Below are positions 1 to 7,309 of a stretch of DNA of 64,000 nt, piece after piece. This DNA comes from Streptomyces olivoverticillatus. Lineage in GTDB: Bacteria; Actinomycetota; Actinomycetes; Streptomycetales; Streptomycetaceae. Location: the NCBI RefSeq assembly GCF_014203555.1, contig NZ_JACHJH010000001.1:792013-856012 (forward strand). Direction: 5' to 3'. Positions within the stretch are counted from its first letter, which is position 1. The number at the start of each line of letters is the position of its first letter. The notes beneath the pieces were generated by a model, which was not told where the DNA came from, searched no databases, and saw nothing but the letters and a program-made list of their open reading frames with translations. The translations under genes and the position numbers were made by a program.

Positions 1-423
1 GAACACGGCGGCTGCTACGACCACGTGGCTCCGCCCGCCGGTGCGACGCCGCCCGACGACAAGGTGGTGGATTTCGGCTTCGACTACACCCGGTTCGGGG
101 TGCGGGTGCCCACCGTGCTCGTCTCCCCGCTCATCGCGCCCGGAACCGTCTTCCGCGTCCCCGACGGCAGCGTGCCGCTGGACCACACGTCGATACTCAA
201 GACGGTCGAACAGCGCTGGGGCGTGCCCCCGCTCACCGCACGTGACGATGCGGCCCCGGGCTTCGGGGAGGTGCTGACCCTGGACAAGCCGCGCGACGAC
301 AATCCGCTGGACGGTGTCATCGTCCCCGTCTCCAAGGGCGCCAACCCGGCCCGGACCGAGACGTCCCACCTCGAAGAGGTCTACAACAGCCTCACGGCCG
401 CGCAGCTCATTCCGGGCACGTGA
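1..423 (+). CDS. Phosphoesterase family protein, C-terminal part (5' end outside window)
   Basis: Only the last 140 residues are in the window; the frame is open from the first base. The fragment begins EHGGCYDHVAPP, which matches the metal-ligand block E-H-G-G-x-Y-D-H-V of the PF04185 phosphoesterase family (non-haemolytic phospholipases C and acid phosphatases). The following stretch FGVRVPTVLVSPLIAPGTV and the DHTSILKTVEQRW block are also typical of that family's C-terminal half. Such enzymes are usually exported and cleave phosphate esters, often phospholipids. Signal peptide and N-terminal active site cannot be seen here. The short space after the stop and a converging small gene suggest it ends its transcription unit. 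The family is clear; the substrate is not. Confidence 0.85.
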   Translation, partial: EHGGCYDHVAPPAGATPPDDKVVDFGFDYTRFGVRVPTVLVSPLIAPGTVFRVPDGSVPLDHTSILKTVEQRWGVPPLTARDDAAPGFGEVLTLDKPRDDNPLDGVIVPVSKGANPARTETSHLEEVYNSLTAAQLIPGT

Positions 424-436
424 GCGCCGGTGGCCG

Positions 437-649
437 CTAGTGGCAGATGTACCGACGCGTCCCGTCCCGCAGGATGTCCGTGACCGGCTTCGAGCAGCCC
501 GCGGGGCATGGGGGCGGGGTCGCGGCGGAGTTGATCCGGCGCTCGGGCGGGTGGTTGCAGACTGCGCAGTACCAGATCGGCGCGTAGGGCGGTGTCATGT
601 CCCACCACATCGGATTGCGGCACACCTGGCAGTTCGTCACGTGCGGCAT
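437..649 (-). CDS. Small Cys-rich (zinc-ribbon-like) protein, unknown function
   Basis: A 70-residue reading using the ATG at 649. It has two CxxC pairs (CQVC near residue 7 and CAVC near residue 28), a CPAGC near residue 48 and a final C-H, which together could form one or two zinc-ribbon knuckles. Trp-Trp and Pro-rich stretches lie between them. A GTG about 17 codons upstream (VSDPPNRPGG) is an alternative start; neither start has a convincing ribosome binding site at normal spacing. It converges on the phosphoesterase gene. I do not recognise a named family, and coding status rests on the ordered cysteines and codon bias alone. Confidence 0.5.
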   Translation of the reverse strand: MPHVTNCQVCRNPMWWDMTPPYAPIWYCAVCNHPPERRINSAATPPPCPAGCSKPVTDILRDGTRRYICH

Positions 650-824
650 GGTGCGCGAGGCGGGGTGCCCTCCGGGGCGGTTCGGGGGATCACTCACCCG
701 CACGGGTGTGCTTGCCGCTAAAGCCCGGTAATCGCACGGGTGTTGGAGGTGTGAAGCGCCCTCCACAAGTCCTGTGCATGCAGTAGCGTGCGCGACATCG
801 GGTTGCTTCGTGCGTAAACGAGGC

Positions 825-860
825 GACCCCCGACGTCGGCTGCAACCGGCGAAGGGGGTC
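825..860 (+). promoter_or_regulatory. Leader hairpin upstream of the HTH gene
   Basis: GACCCCC (825-831) and GGGGGTC (854-860) form a perfect 7-bp inverted repeat with a small CGG/CCG stem inside, about 40 bases before the ATG at 899. It could be an attenuator or mRNA-stabilising leader. No conserved RNA family is recognised. Confidence 0.35.
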
Positions 861-898
861 TACACCCGCGAGGTCAAGGATCAAGGAACCTCAGCAAG

Positions 899-1810
899 AT
901 GTTGAAGCATGTTATCGCCCCCGCGCGCTCGTTCACCCAGATCCCGAACGAGATCATCCGCCACCCTCGCCTCTCCCTCGCCGCGAAGGGCCTCCTTCTC
1001 TTCCAGCTCGCGCTTCCGCCCGGCGTCGACCTGTCGCTCTCCGAGGCCGCCGGCCGAGCCGGGATCAAGAAGACCGCCTTCGGCCGCGCCAAGAACGAGC
1101 TGAGGGCCGAGGGTTACGTACACGAGTGGCGTCGCCAGACCAACGGCGGCCGCTGGGCCACGACCCAGCTCATCTCAAACGTCCCCCTGACGGCCGAAGA
1201 GGCCCGAGCCGTACGCGACGGCGCCGGCGAAGCGGGCCGGGCGCCTGTGCCCGTACCCCCGGCGCCCACGCCGCCGACCGTCGACGCCCCGGCCATCGGT
1301 GCCCCGACCCCTCCGGCGGTCGGCCGCTCCCAAGAAAAGACTGGGGAGAACACTTCCCACCCTCCCCACCATCCACTGGCTGACCGCGCCGCACAGGCGC
1401 TGACGGCGGTGACGCGGGGCGAACGGCGGCTGCGGCTGAGCAGCCGGGACGTCAGCGCCCTGGCGCCCCTGGCGGCCGAGTGGCTGCAGCGCGGTGCGAC
1501 GCTGATGGACCTCCGCGAGGCGCTGACCGCGGATCTGCCCCAACCCGTGCGCTCCGCGCGGGGGTTGCTGCGCAACCGCCTCCTGCGCAAACTTCCGGAC
1601 CCGGACCCGGCCCCGGAGCCGCGGCCTCGCCCTCAGCCACTGCGCGCCTGCGAGGGCGGCTGCGGGCGCATCATCCGCCCCGTGGCGGACGAAACGGCCT
1701 GTCGTGAGTGCCGCCGGGAGTCGGCGGCGGCAGTCCACGACACGTCGGGCGCGGTCGCGGCCACGGAACGGGGAATGGCGGCGGTGCGGGCGGCCTTGAG
1801 AATGGCCTAG
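899..1810 (+). CDS. Helix-turn-helix protein with Pro-rich linker and C-terminal zinc knuckle
   Basis: 303 residues starting at an ATG preceded by AAGGAA about 10 bases upstream. Residues about 10-95 (IPNEIIRHPRLSLAAKGLL, then SLSEAAGRAGIKKTAFGRAKNELRAEGYV) look like the HTH_36/replication-initiator type winged helix found in many actinobacterial and plasmid or phage proteins. Residues about 110-160 are a Pro/Ala-rich linker. Residues about 160-230 contain a second helical region (LADRAAQALTAV, then SARGLLRNRLLRKLP). The C terminus has CEGGCGRIIRP followed by CRECR, a probable zinc knuckle. Streptomyces genomes carry several such proteins of unknown role. DNA binding is inferred from the fold only; no partner gene is adjacent. 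Confidence 0.7.
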   Translation: MLKHVIAPARSFTQIPNEIIRHPRLSLAAKGLLLFQLALPPGVDLSLSEAAGRAGIKKTAFGRAKNELRAEGYVHEWRRQTNGGRWATTQLISNVPLTAEEARAVRDGAGEAGRAPVPVPPAPTPPTVDAPAIGAPTPPAVGRSQEKTGENTSHPPHHPLADRAAQALTAVTRGERRLRLSSRDVSALAPLAAEWLQRGATLMDLREALTADLPQPVRSARGLLRNRLLRKLPDPDPAPEPRPRPQPLRACEGGCGRIIRPVADETACRECRRESAAAVHDTSGAVAATERGMAAVRAALRMA

Positions 1811-1826
1811 GCGCACCACGCTCGTC

Positions 1827-1849
1827 TTGTCAGTGGCTGCCCCTACCGT
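1827..1849 (+). promoter_or_regulatory. PafBC-type (RecA-NDp) DNA-damage promoter
   Basis: TTGTCAGTG at 1827-1835, an 8-base spacer, then TACCGT at 1844-1849. This is an exact fit to tTGTCRGTG-N8-TAnnnT, the motif of the actinobacterial RecA-independent DNA-damage promoters activated by PafBC. Seven bases separate the -10 element from the ATG at 1857, so the transcript should begin at or within a base or two of the start codon (leaderless). A second copy at 53275-53297 has the same geometry. Confidence 0.8.
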
Positions 1850-1856
1850 GAAGGGC

Positions 1857-2453
1857 ATGAGTTACGGACTGAGCCTCTACGCCGTCGACCTGACCCTCGC
1901 GCGCGGTGCCATCGGGTGCGGAAGCAAGCAGCTGCTGGACATGATCGGTAAGACGTACGGGCAGCACATCACGCGGGACGACGAGTACTTCGCCTACGAG
2001 ATCGCGAAGGGCGCCCCCACCGGCCACGAGGCCCTGCGGGCGGTCGTAGAGGGCGGTCCGTTCGACAAGGAGCACGCGTTCCAGTACGGGTACGCGTACA
2101 AGCGCATCTGCGAGGCGTATGGTGACCGGCTCGACGGCAACAGCTTCAGCCCGTTCCGCAGCGCCTGGCTGATGCACGTGGACGAGGGCCTGACGAGCCT
2201 CGGCATGACGGCAGTGTCGGTGAGCCCGTTCATGTACTCGCTGCCGCGCCCGCTGCCGCGGGCGGAACTGCCCGGCTACGGCGAATGGACCCCGGAGCAG
2301 TGCGCCCAGGGCCTCGCCCAGTGGGAGGCGAGCACGGATGAGCAGCGGCAGCGGCTCGATTTTGAGGTGCTGGAGGCGATCGAGTCGTGCGTGGGCTGGA
2401 TGCGCCAGGCAAGGTCGAAGGAGGGCTACGGGATAGCGGGGTTCGGCAGCTAG
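1857..2453 (+). CDS. DUF7691-like protein of unknown function, probably DNA-damage induced
   Basis: 198 residues beginning MSYGLSLYAVDL. The N-terminal phrase and the layout resemble the Streptomyces family I know as DUF7691; this is recalled rather than searched. The protein is acidic, soluble, without signal peptide or membrane segments, and rich in Tyr, Phe and Trp. Conserved-looking patches are FQYGYAYKRICEAYGDRL and the PELPGYGEWTPEQC-like region near residue 145. TTG (1827) and GTG (1833) starts are in frame upstream, but they lie inside the promoter motif, so the ATG is preferred and the mRNA is probably leaderless. No Shine-Dalgarno sequence stands at normal distance, which agrees with that. 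Function unknown; the promoter suggests a role after DNA damage. Confidence 0.75.
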   Translation: MSYGLSLYAVDLTLARGAIGCGSKQLLDMIGKTYGQHITRDDEYFAYEIAKGAPTGHEALRAVVEGGPFDKEHAFQYGYAYKRICEAYGDRLDGNSFSPFRSAWLMHVDEGLTSLGMTAVSVSPFMYSLPRPLPRAELPGYGEWTPEQCAQGLAQWEASTDEQRQRLDFEVLEAIESCVGWMRQARSKEGYGIAGFGS

Positions 2454-2624
2454 ACCGCCGATGACCAGCCCACGCTCGCCGCTGGTCACGACACGCAGCG
2501 TCGTCGCCGTGGGTGCCTTCGGTCATGTCGCCGCACTTGCTGGGGGTAGGCCGCCCGCCGCTCGCCGCTGACCCCTCACCATTGATGTCCGACTAGGCTG
2601 TTCGGGCAACTCAGGGGGGATTTG

Positions 2625-2948
2625 ATGGACATAAACATCAAGACGGAATACGTGCGGCAAGGCGCCGGGGGGACCCAGTCGGCTGCCGAGGCAGCGCTGG
2701 AGAACCTCCGCCGATCCCTCGATTCAAGCGACACGGCCGCCGACGGTCACCACGGCTGGGCCTCGGCAGCGGCATTGAAGCAGTGCGCGACCGCCTGGGA
2801 GAACCACATGGTCGACCTGGCGAAGCAGATGAACACCATGGCCGAGAACCTTCACGGCTCGGCGAACGCCTACGACACCACGGACCATCAGGCCAAGGAA
2901 GCCATGAGCAGGCTCCAGCACGGCCTCTCCGACTTCGGCAGGAACTGA
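2625..2948 (+). CDS. WXG100-like small helical protein (ESX-type secretion partner)
   Basis: 107 residues, MDINIKTEYVRQGAGG, with a strong AGGGGGGA ribosome binding site 6 bases upstream. It is almost entirely helical and has the size and pattern of ESAT-6/WXG100-like proteins: a central tryptophan (GWASAAALKQCATAWENHMVDLAKQMNTMAENLH) and helices of hydrophobic heptads, no signal peptide. In actinobacteria such proteins are secreted by type VII systems or chaperone a following LXG/WXG-fused toxin. Two bases separate its stop from the GTG of the next gene, which begins with a similar helical domain, so the two are very likely a secretion pair. No type VII ATPase gene is present in the window. 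Confidence 0.7.
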   Translation: MDINIKTEYVRQGAGGTQSAAEAALENLRRSLDSSDTAADGHHGWASAAALKQCATAWENHMVDLAKQMNTMAENLHGSANAYDTTDHQAKEAMSRLQHGLSDFGRN

Positions 2949-2950
2949 CC

Positions 2951-4258
2951 GTGGTCTCCTATCACGACCTGTACGGCTGCCATGTCGACCAGTGGAAGAA
3001 GGCGGCCGACGACTGGATCGCCCTCTCCCGGCGCTCCCTCGCCGCCGCCGACGACGTACGCGCGCAGGGCAAGATGCCGCTCGACGAACACTGGGCGGAC
3101 GCCACCGGCAAAAAGGCCGGCAAGCGTCTGGAGGACATCGCCAACCGTCTGGAGGCCGGGGGCGACATCATCAAGGGCGTGGCCATGGTGCTCGACGCAC
3201 TGGCCTACTCCATGGAGTGGTCCCAGCGCACCCTGTTCCACGCAGCCGAGCTGGCGAGAGAATACGGCCTGCGCATCCAGGACGGCCGCGCCATCGGCGC
3301 GTACTCCGGCGCCGCCCCCACGGGCCCCAACGTCCCGCAGAACGTACGCGACGCCTACGCCAAGGAGTCGGCACACATATCCGAGGTCGACGGTCTGATC
3401 GAGGAATCATTGCGGCAGGCCTCCCAGGCGGATGCGAAGGCCTCCGCCGAGCTGGCCAAGCTGGCGAAGACGATCAACGTCGCCAGTCCCAGCCAGGCAC
3501 ACAACGACATCGAGACCGAGACCGCCCACATCGAAATCGACATCCTCAGAGGGGACATCCCGGTCGGGAAGGACCCCCACCTCGTCCGCGCGTGGTGGGA
3601 CGGGCTGACGTCCGAGCAGCAGAAGGCCCTGATGCGGGCCGATCCCGTGACCATCGCCGACCTCAAGGGGCTCCCTCCGGACGTCGGGAAGGAGCTCCGG
3701 GGGCTCGACGGGAAGATCGACCGGGTCGAGATGGTGCGTTACGCGCTGGACCACTGGAACAAGAAGGATGAACTGGACTACGGGCCGGTCGGCAACTGCA
3801 CCAACTTCGTGTCGTCGAGCCTCGAAGCCGGCGGCATGCAGAAGAAAATCGACCCCTGGCTGGGCCTGCTCGGCGACAACACCTGGGGCCGGGAGTCCGG
3901 CCTGGGCATCGGGTGGGATTGGGCCGACAAGCACGCGTACCACTCCAAGTCATGGGCACGGGCCGAAGGCCTGCAAAACTTCCTGCTGCACAACGGCAGC
4001 AAGGAGGTCCCGAGGTCGGAAGCGCGCCCCGGTGACATCGTCTTCTACGAGCAGGTGGCTCCCGACCATGAGACGGCCCAGGGCGAGTCCCATCACGCTG
4101 CCGTGGTCACCTCGGTCACCCCTGACGGCGACATCAAACTGACCCAGCACACCAGCTCGTTCCAGAACGTGAGCCTGGCCGCCAGGGAGCACGTCGCCAC
4201 CAACAACCACGGTGAGCAGCGCATCCGCATCGTCCGACCGAGTCCGAATTGGTACTGA
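2951..4258 (+). CDS. ESX-type effector candidate: helical N-terminal domain plus amidase-like (Amidase_6) C-terminal domain
   Basis: 435 residues from a GTG start two bases after the preceding stop. Residues about 1-110 are helical (QWKKAADDWIALSRRSLAAADDV) like WXG100/LXG export domains; about 110-250 is a helical linker. Residues about 275-430 match the putative amidase domain PF12671: YGPVGNCTNFVSSSLEAGGM has the catalytic-type Cys and Asn-Phe-Val-Ser, and the later ARPGDIVFY and SHHAAVVTSV blocks supply the His expected of a papain-like Cys/His hydrolase. There is no signal peptide, which fits type VII export. The likely substrate is peptidoglycan or peptide amide bonds. It overlaps the next gene by one base. 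Toxin function is inferred from architecture. Confidence 0.75.
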   Translation: MVSYHDLYGCHVDQWKKAADDWIALSRRSLAAADDVRAQGKMPLDEHWADATGKKAGKRLEDIANRLEAGGDIIKGVAMVLDALAYSMEWSQRTLFHAAELAREYGLRIQDGRAIGAYSGAAPTGPNVPQNVRDAYAKESAHISEVDGLIEESLRQASQADAKASAELAKLAKTINVASPSQAHNDIETETAHIEIDILRGDIPVGKDPHLVRAWWDGLTSEQQKALMRADPVTIADLKGLPPDVGKELRGLDGKIDRVEMVRYALDHWNKKDELDYGPVGNCTNFVSSSLEAGGMQKKIDPWLGLLGDNTWGRESGLGIGWDWADKHAYHSKSWARAEGLQNFLLHNGSKEVPRSEARPGDIVFYEQVAPDHETAQGESHHAAVVTSVTPDGDIKLTQHTSSFQNVSLAAREHVATNNHGEQRIRIVRPSPNWY

Positions 4259-4695
4259 TGGCTACCCCACCCTCTTCCGCCACGTCCGACGACACCACGC
4301 AGAAGCGCCCCCTCACGCCCGGCGCAGTGGTCGTGGCGCTGCTGGTACCGCTCGTGACCGTTGCCGGCGCGGTCAGCCCCTGGTACGTACAGGACGTCGA
4401 ACTCGACTGGGCCCACCGGCAGCAGGAAGCATGCCGGCACATGCCCTTTCCGAAGACGGAATACGCCGCCGCGTGGGCAGGCGCGGCCCTCGGCGTCACG
4501 GCAGTGGTTGTATACGTACTGCTCGCCAAGCGAATCCGCCGGCGGTACGGCGTCCGGCTGCGGGAGACGAAGCCGGGGCTGGTCGCCTGCATCGGCGTGT
4601 GGCTCAATGTGCTGACGATTCCGATGGAGTTGATCACGCTGTACGCCACGTACTCGTCGGCCGCGTCGAGGGTGGTCCTGGGCGACTGCGGGTAA
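4258..4695 (+). CDS. Small integral membrane protein next to amidase effector (possible immunity protein)
   Basis: 145 residues starting at an ATG that shares its A with the TGA of the amidase gene, so the two are translationally coupled. Three hydrophobic segments are visible, near residues 22-42, 70-90 and 110-130, with a basic loop KRIRRRYG after the second. There is no recognisable domain. In polymorphic toxin and type VII cassettes the gene immediately after the effector commonly encodes its immunity protein, and immunity to wall-acting enzymes is often a membrane protein. That role is an inference from position; the protein could equally be a structural partner. Confidence 0.6.
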   Translation: MATPPSSATSDDTTQKRPLTPGAVVVALLVPLVTVAGAVSPWYVQDVELDWAHRQQEACRHMPFPKTEYAAAWAGAALGVTAVVVYVLLAKRIRRRYGVRLRETKPGLVACIGVWLNVLTIPMELITLYATYSSAASRVVLGDCG

Positions 4696-4760
4696 GCGCC
4701 CAGGCTCCCGGGGCGGAAGTGGAGTTAGACGTACCTGTTCCGGCCACTTACGTTCGGCGC

Positions 4761-5150
4761 ATGACAGAGCGACGTGCCATTCTCAGCGGATCGACGTTCG
4801 AGGAGCAGATCGGCTATGCCCGTGCTGTGGTCGACGGCGACTGGGTGCATGTGTCCGGGACGACCGGTTACGACTACGCGACCATGACGATCTCCGACGA
4901 CGTGGTGGAGCAGGCCGAGCAGTGCCTGCGCAACATCGAGGCCGCGCTGGCCGAGGCGGAGTGCACCTTCGCCGATGTCGTGCGCGTACGGTATCTGCTG
5001 CCTGACCGGGCCGACTTCGAGCCTTGCTGGCCGGTCCTGCGTCGCTGCTTCGGCGAGGTCCGTCCGGCGGCCACGATGCTCGTGTGCGGCCTCGCCGACC
5101 CCGACATGAAGATCGAGATCGAGGTTTACGCGCGGCGGACCACCGCGTGA
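4761..5150 (+). CDS. RidA family protein (enamine/imine deaminase)
   Basis: 129 residues covering one complete RidA/YjgF/UK114 domain. The N-terminal ILSGSTFEEQIGYARAVVDGDWVHVSGTTG block and the C-terminal RPAATMLVCGLADPDMKIEIEVYA block carry the hallmark strand, the Arg that binds the substrate carboxylate, and the Glu (EIEV) near the end. Family members hydrolyse reactive enamines and imines made by PLP enzymes and form cytoplasmic trimers. The ATG is the first in frame after the gap from the membrane protein. It is followed 23 bases later by an SDR gene on the same strand, so they may be co-transcribed, though no pathway link is evident. Confidence 0.85.
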   Translation: MTERRAILSGSTFEEQIGYARAVVDGDWVHVSGTTGYDYATMTISDDVVEQAEQCLRNIEAALAEAECTFADVVRVRYLLPDRADFEPCWPVLRRCFGEVRPAATMLVCGLADPDMKIEIEVYARRTTA

Positions 5151-5173
5151 CAGCCCCCAGCAATGGAGTTGCG

Positions 5174-6019
5174 ATGACGATCGAGAACAACCGCGTCTGG
5201 CTCATTACCGGTGCGACGTCCGGCTTCGGGCGGTCCATCGCGGAAGCCGCCCTCGGCGCCGGAGACACGGTGGTGGCCGCCGCTCGTCGGCCCGAGGTGC
5301 TCGGCGACCTGGTCACCGCGCACCCCGACCGTCTGGTGCCGGTCGCCCTGGACGTCACCGATGCGGCGCGTATCAGAGCCGTCGTGGACGAGGTCGTCGA
5401 GCGGTTCGGCCGGATCGACGTGCTGGTGAACAACGCGGGCCGTGGTCTCGTCGGCGCCGTCGAGGAGACGACCGATGCCGAGCTGCGCGACCTGATGGAG
5501 CTGCACTTCTTCGGACCGGCCGCGCTCACGCGGGCCGTGCTGCCGCACATGCGCGACCGCAAGTCCGGGGCCATCGTGCAGATGAGCAGCATGGGCGGGC
5601 GGATGTCGCTCCCGGGCGTCGGGGCCTATTCGGCAACCAAGTTCGCCTTGGAGGGGCTGACCGAGGCGCTCGCCCAGGAGGTCGCCGGGTTCGGTATCAA
5701 GGCGCTGATCGTGGAGCCCGGAGCCTTCCGGACCGGGTTCGCCGGTGGTGGGGCGCTGCAGCAGACCGGTGCCCTCGATGCGTACGCGGACACGGTCGGC
5801 GCCGTTCGCACCGGGCTCCCGGATAGTGACGGCAAGCAGCCCGGTGACCCGGCCAAGGCGGCGGCCGCGATCCTGGCCGCGCTGGACGCGGAGAGGACCC
5901 CGCTGAGGCTCGCACTGGGCAATGATGCGCTCGACGCGATCACGACGGCGTACGACGCCGCCCGCGAGGAGGCTCACAGCTGGGAGGCGGTGAGCAGGGG
6001 GACCGACTTCGACGGCTGA
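5174..6019 (+). CDS. Short-chain dehydrogenase/reductase
   Basis: 281 residues, classical SDR. The NAD(P)-binding TGATSGFG lies at residues 12-19, NNAG near residue 90, and the catalytic Ser with YxxxK in MSSMGG followed by YSATKFALEG near residues 140-165. The Arg pair after strand 2 (AAARRPEVL) points to NADP(H). The ATG has GGAG five bases upstream. The C-terminal region after residue 190 is typical of classical SDRs that act on carbonyl groups of small lipophilic substrates; the exact substrate cannot be read. Its last 46 bases overlap the convergent flavin monooxygenase gene. Confidence 0.85.
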   Translation: MTIENNRVWLITGATSGFGRSIAEAALGAGDTVVAAARRPEVLGDLVTAHPDRLVPVALDVTDAARIRAVVDEVVERFGRIDVLVNNAGRGLVGAVEETTDAELRDLMELHFFGPAALTRAVLPHMRDRKSGAIVQMSSMGGRMSLPGVGAYSATKFALEGLTEALAQEVAGFGIKALIVEPGAFRTGFAGGGALQQTGALDAYADTVGAVRTGLPDSDGKQPGDPAKAAAAILAALDAERTPLRLALGNDALDAITTAYDAAREEAHSWEAVSRGTDFDG

Positions 6020-7209
6020 GCGGGCCGCGGCAGCCGGTAGTCGGGCAGGTCGAGGCTCGTGGCCTTCTTGCCCTCCTCCAGCATCCAGTTGAGGATGCGG
6101 GGGCGGCTGAGCATCCAGTTGCGGATGCGGATGCCGAGCTTGCCGGGGGCGAGGAATTTGCCCGTGCGGTCGCCGCCCTTCTGGCAGCCCTGGGCGTACT
6201 CGCGCAGGACGTGCTCGTAGCGGGCGAAGGCGGTGGCGTGGTCGCCGTCGGCCGCTGCCAGTTCGCCGGCGAGCACGTATGCGGCGACGATGCCGGTGCC
6301 GGTGCCCATGCCGCCGATGGTGGCCCCGCAGGCCGCGTCGCCGACCAGGGCGACGCGGCCGTTGGACCAGTTCGGGACGTCGGCCCGGCTGATGGAGTCG
6401 AAGTACAGCTCGTCCGCGTCGTTCAGGGTCGCGAGGAGCCGCGGTACGTCCCAGCCGACGCCGGCGAAGGCCTCGGCGATGATCGCCTTCTGCTGCTCCT
6501 GGTCGTGGCGGTCGTACGTCAGCCGGTCGGCGGCGAAGACGCAGAAGGCGCGGGCCGTCTCCGGGTTGCGGTTGTCGGTGCCGACGCTCGCGTAGCGGCC
6601 GGGCACGTTGACGCCGACGGAGCCTTCGCCGAAGCCGAGTCCGGGGTAGTTGGGCAGGCTCCAGGTGGCGGCGTAGTAGCCGAGGTGGCTGACGTACTGC
6701 TCCTCGGGCCCGAAGGCGAGCCGGCGGACGTTGGAGTGCAGCCCGTCGGCGCCGATGACGAGGTCGAAGGTGCGGGCCCCGCCGCTGCGGAAGCGGACGT
6801 GGACGCCGTCGGCGTCCTGCCGGAGTTCGCTGATGGAGTCGCCGAAGACGTAGTCGGCGTACGGCAGGCTGTGCTCGTACAGGACGCGGGCGAGGTCGCC
6901 GCGCAGCACCTCGATGTCGCCGCCGGCGAAGTCGGCGGGCAGGCGCAGCCCGGTCTTCCCCTGCTCGTCGACGAAGACCATGGGGCTGCCGCCGGTCCGC
7001 AGCCGGCGGAGGTCGTCGAGGACGCCCATGCGCTCCAGCACGGTCAGGTGCGTGTCCCCGCGGAAGTCGACGGCCTGCCCGCCTTCGCGGAGGCTCGGGG
7101 CCAGCTCGACGACAGTCACCTCGAAGCCGTGGCGGCCGAGCCAGTACGCCAGCGCGGGACCGGCGATGCTCGCACCCGAGATCAGAACCTTCTTGCCCTT
7201 GAGACCCAT
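5974..7209 (-). CDS. FAD-dependent class A monooxygenase (TetX/PHBH-like)
   Basis: 411 residues from the ATG at 7209. The N-terminal dinucleotide motif (LISGASIAGPALAYWLGRHG, then VVE) binds FAD; the DG motif appears as VIGADGLHSNVRR near residue 160; the second FAD motif is VALVGDAACGATIGGMGTG near residue 295. These three define class A flavoprotein hydroxylases, a group including antibiotic-modifying monooxygenases such as TetX and Rox, and polyketide hydroxylases. The gene is transcribed away from a TetR-family regulator at 7310, and two palindromes lie in the 100-bp space between them, the usual layout of a substrate-induced detoxification gene. The substrate is unknown. Longer in-frame starts exist but would cross the operator region. 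Confidence 0.85.
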   Translation of the reverse strand: MGLKGKKVLISGASIAGPALAYWLGRHGFEVTVVELAPSLREGGQAVDFRGDTHLTVLERMGVLDDLRRLRTGGSPMVFVDEQGKTGLRLPADFAGGDIEVLRGDLARVLYEHSLPYADYVFGDSISELRQDADGVHVRFRSGGARTFDLVIGADGLHSNVRRLAFGPEEQYVSHLGYYAATWSLPNYPGLGFGEGSVGVNVPGRYASVGTDNRNPETARAFCVFAADRLTYDRHDQEQQKAIIAEAFAGVGWDVPRLLATLNDADELYFDSISRADVPNWSNGRVALVGDAACGATIGGMGTGTGIVAAYVLAGELAAADGDHATAFARYEHVLREYAQGCQKGGDRTGKFLAPGKLGIRIRNWMLSRPRILNWMLEEGKKATSLDLPDYRLPRPAQPSKSVPLLTASQL

Positions 7210-7231
7210 GAGACCCACCCTCTTTGTAATT

Positions 7232-7273
7232 GCGTCCGTCGGACGCGGTTTCTTGTTGTGTACGGTAGACACA
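7232..7273. promoter_or_regulatory. Divergent operator region: two palindromes between monooxygenase and TetR gene
   Basis: A perfect 7-1-7 palindrome, GCGTCCG-T-CGGACGC, lies at 7232-7246. A second inverted repeat, TGTGT-N7-ACACA, lies at 7257-7273. Both sit between the starts at 7209 and 7310 and probably bind the TetR protein encoded at 7310. TACGGT/TAGACA inside the second repeat could be a -10 element. Confidence 0.55.
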
Positions 7274-7309
7274 GTTTCTGGACTTGGCAAGCGGAGAGGT
7301 CGAGAGGTC

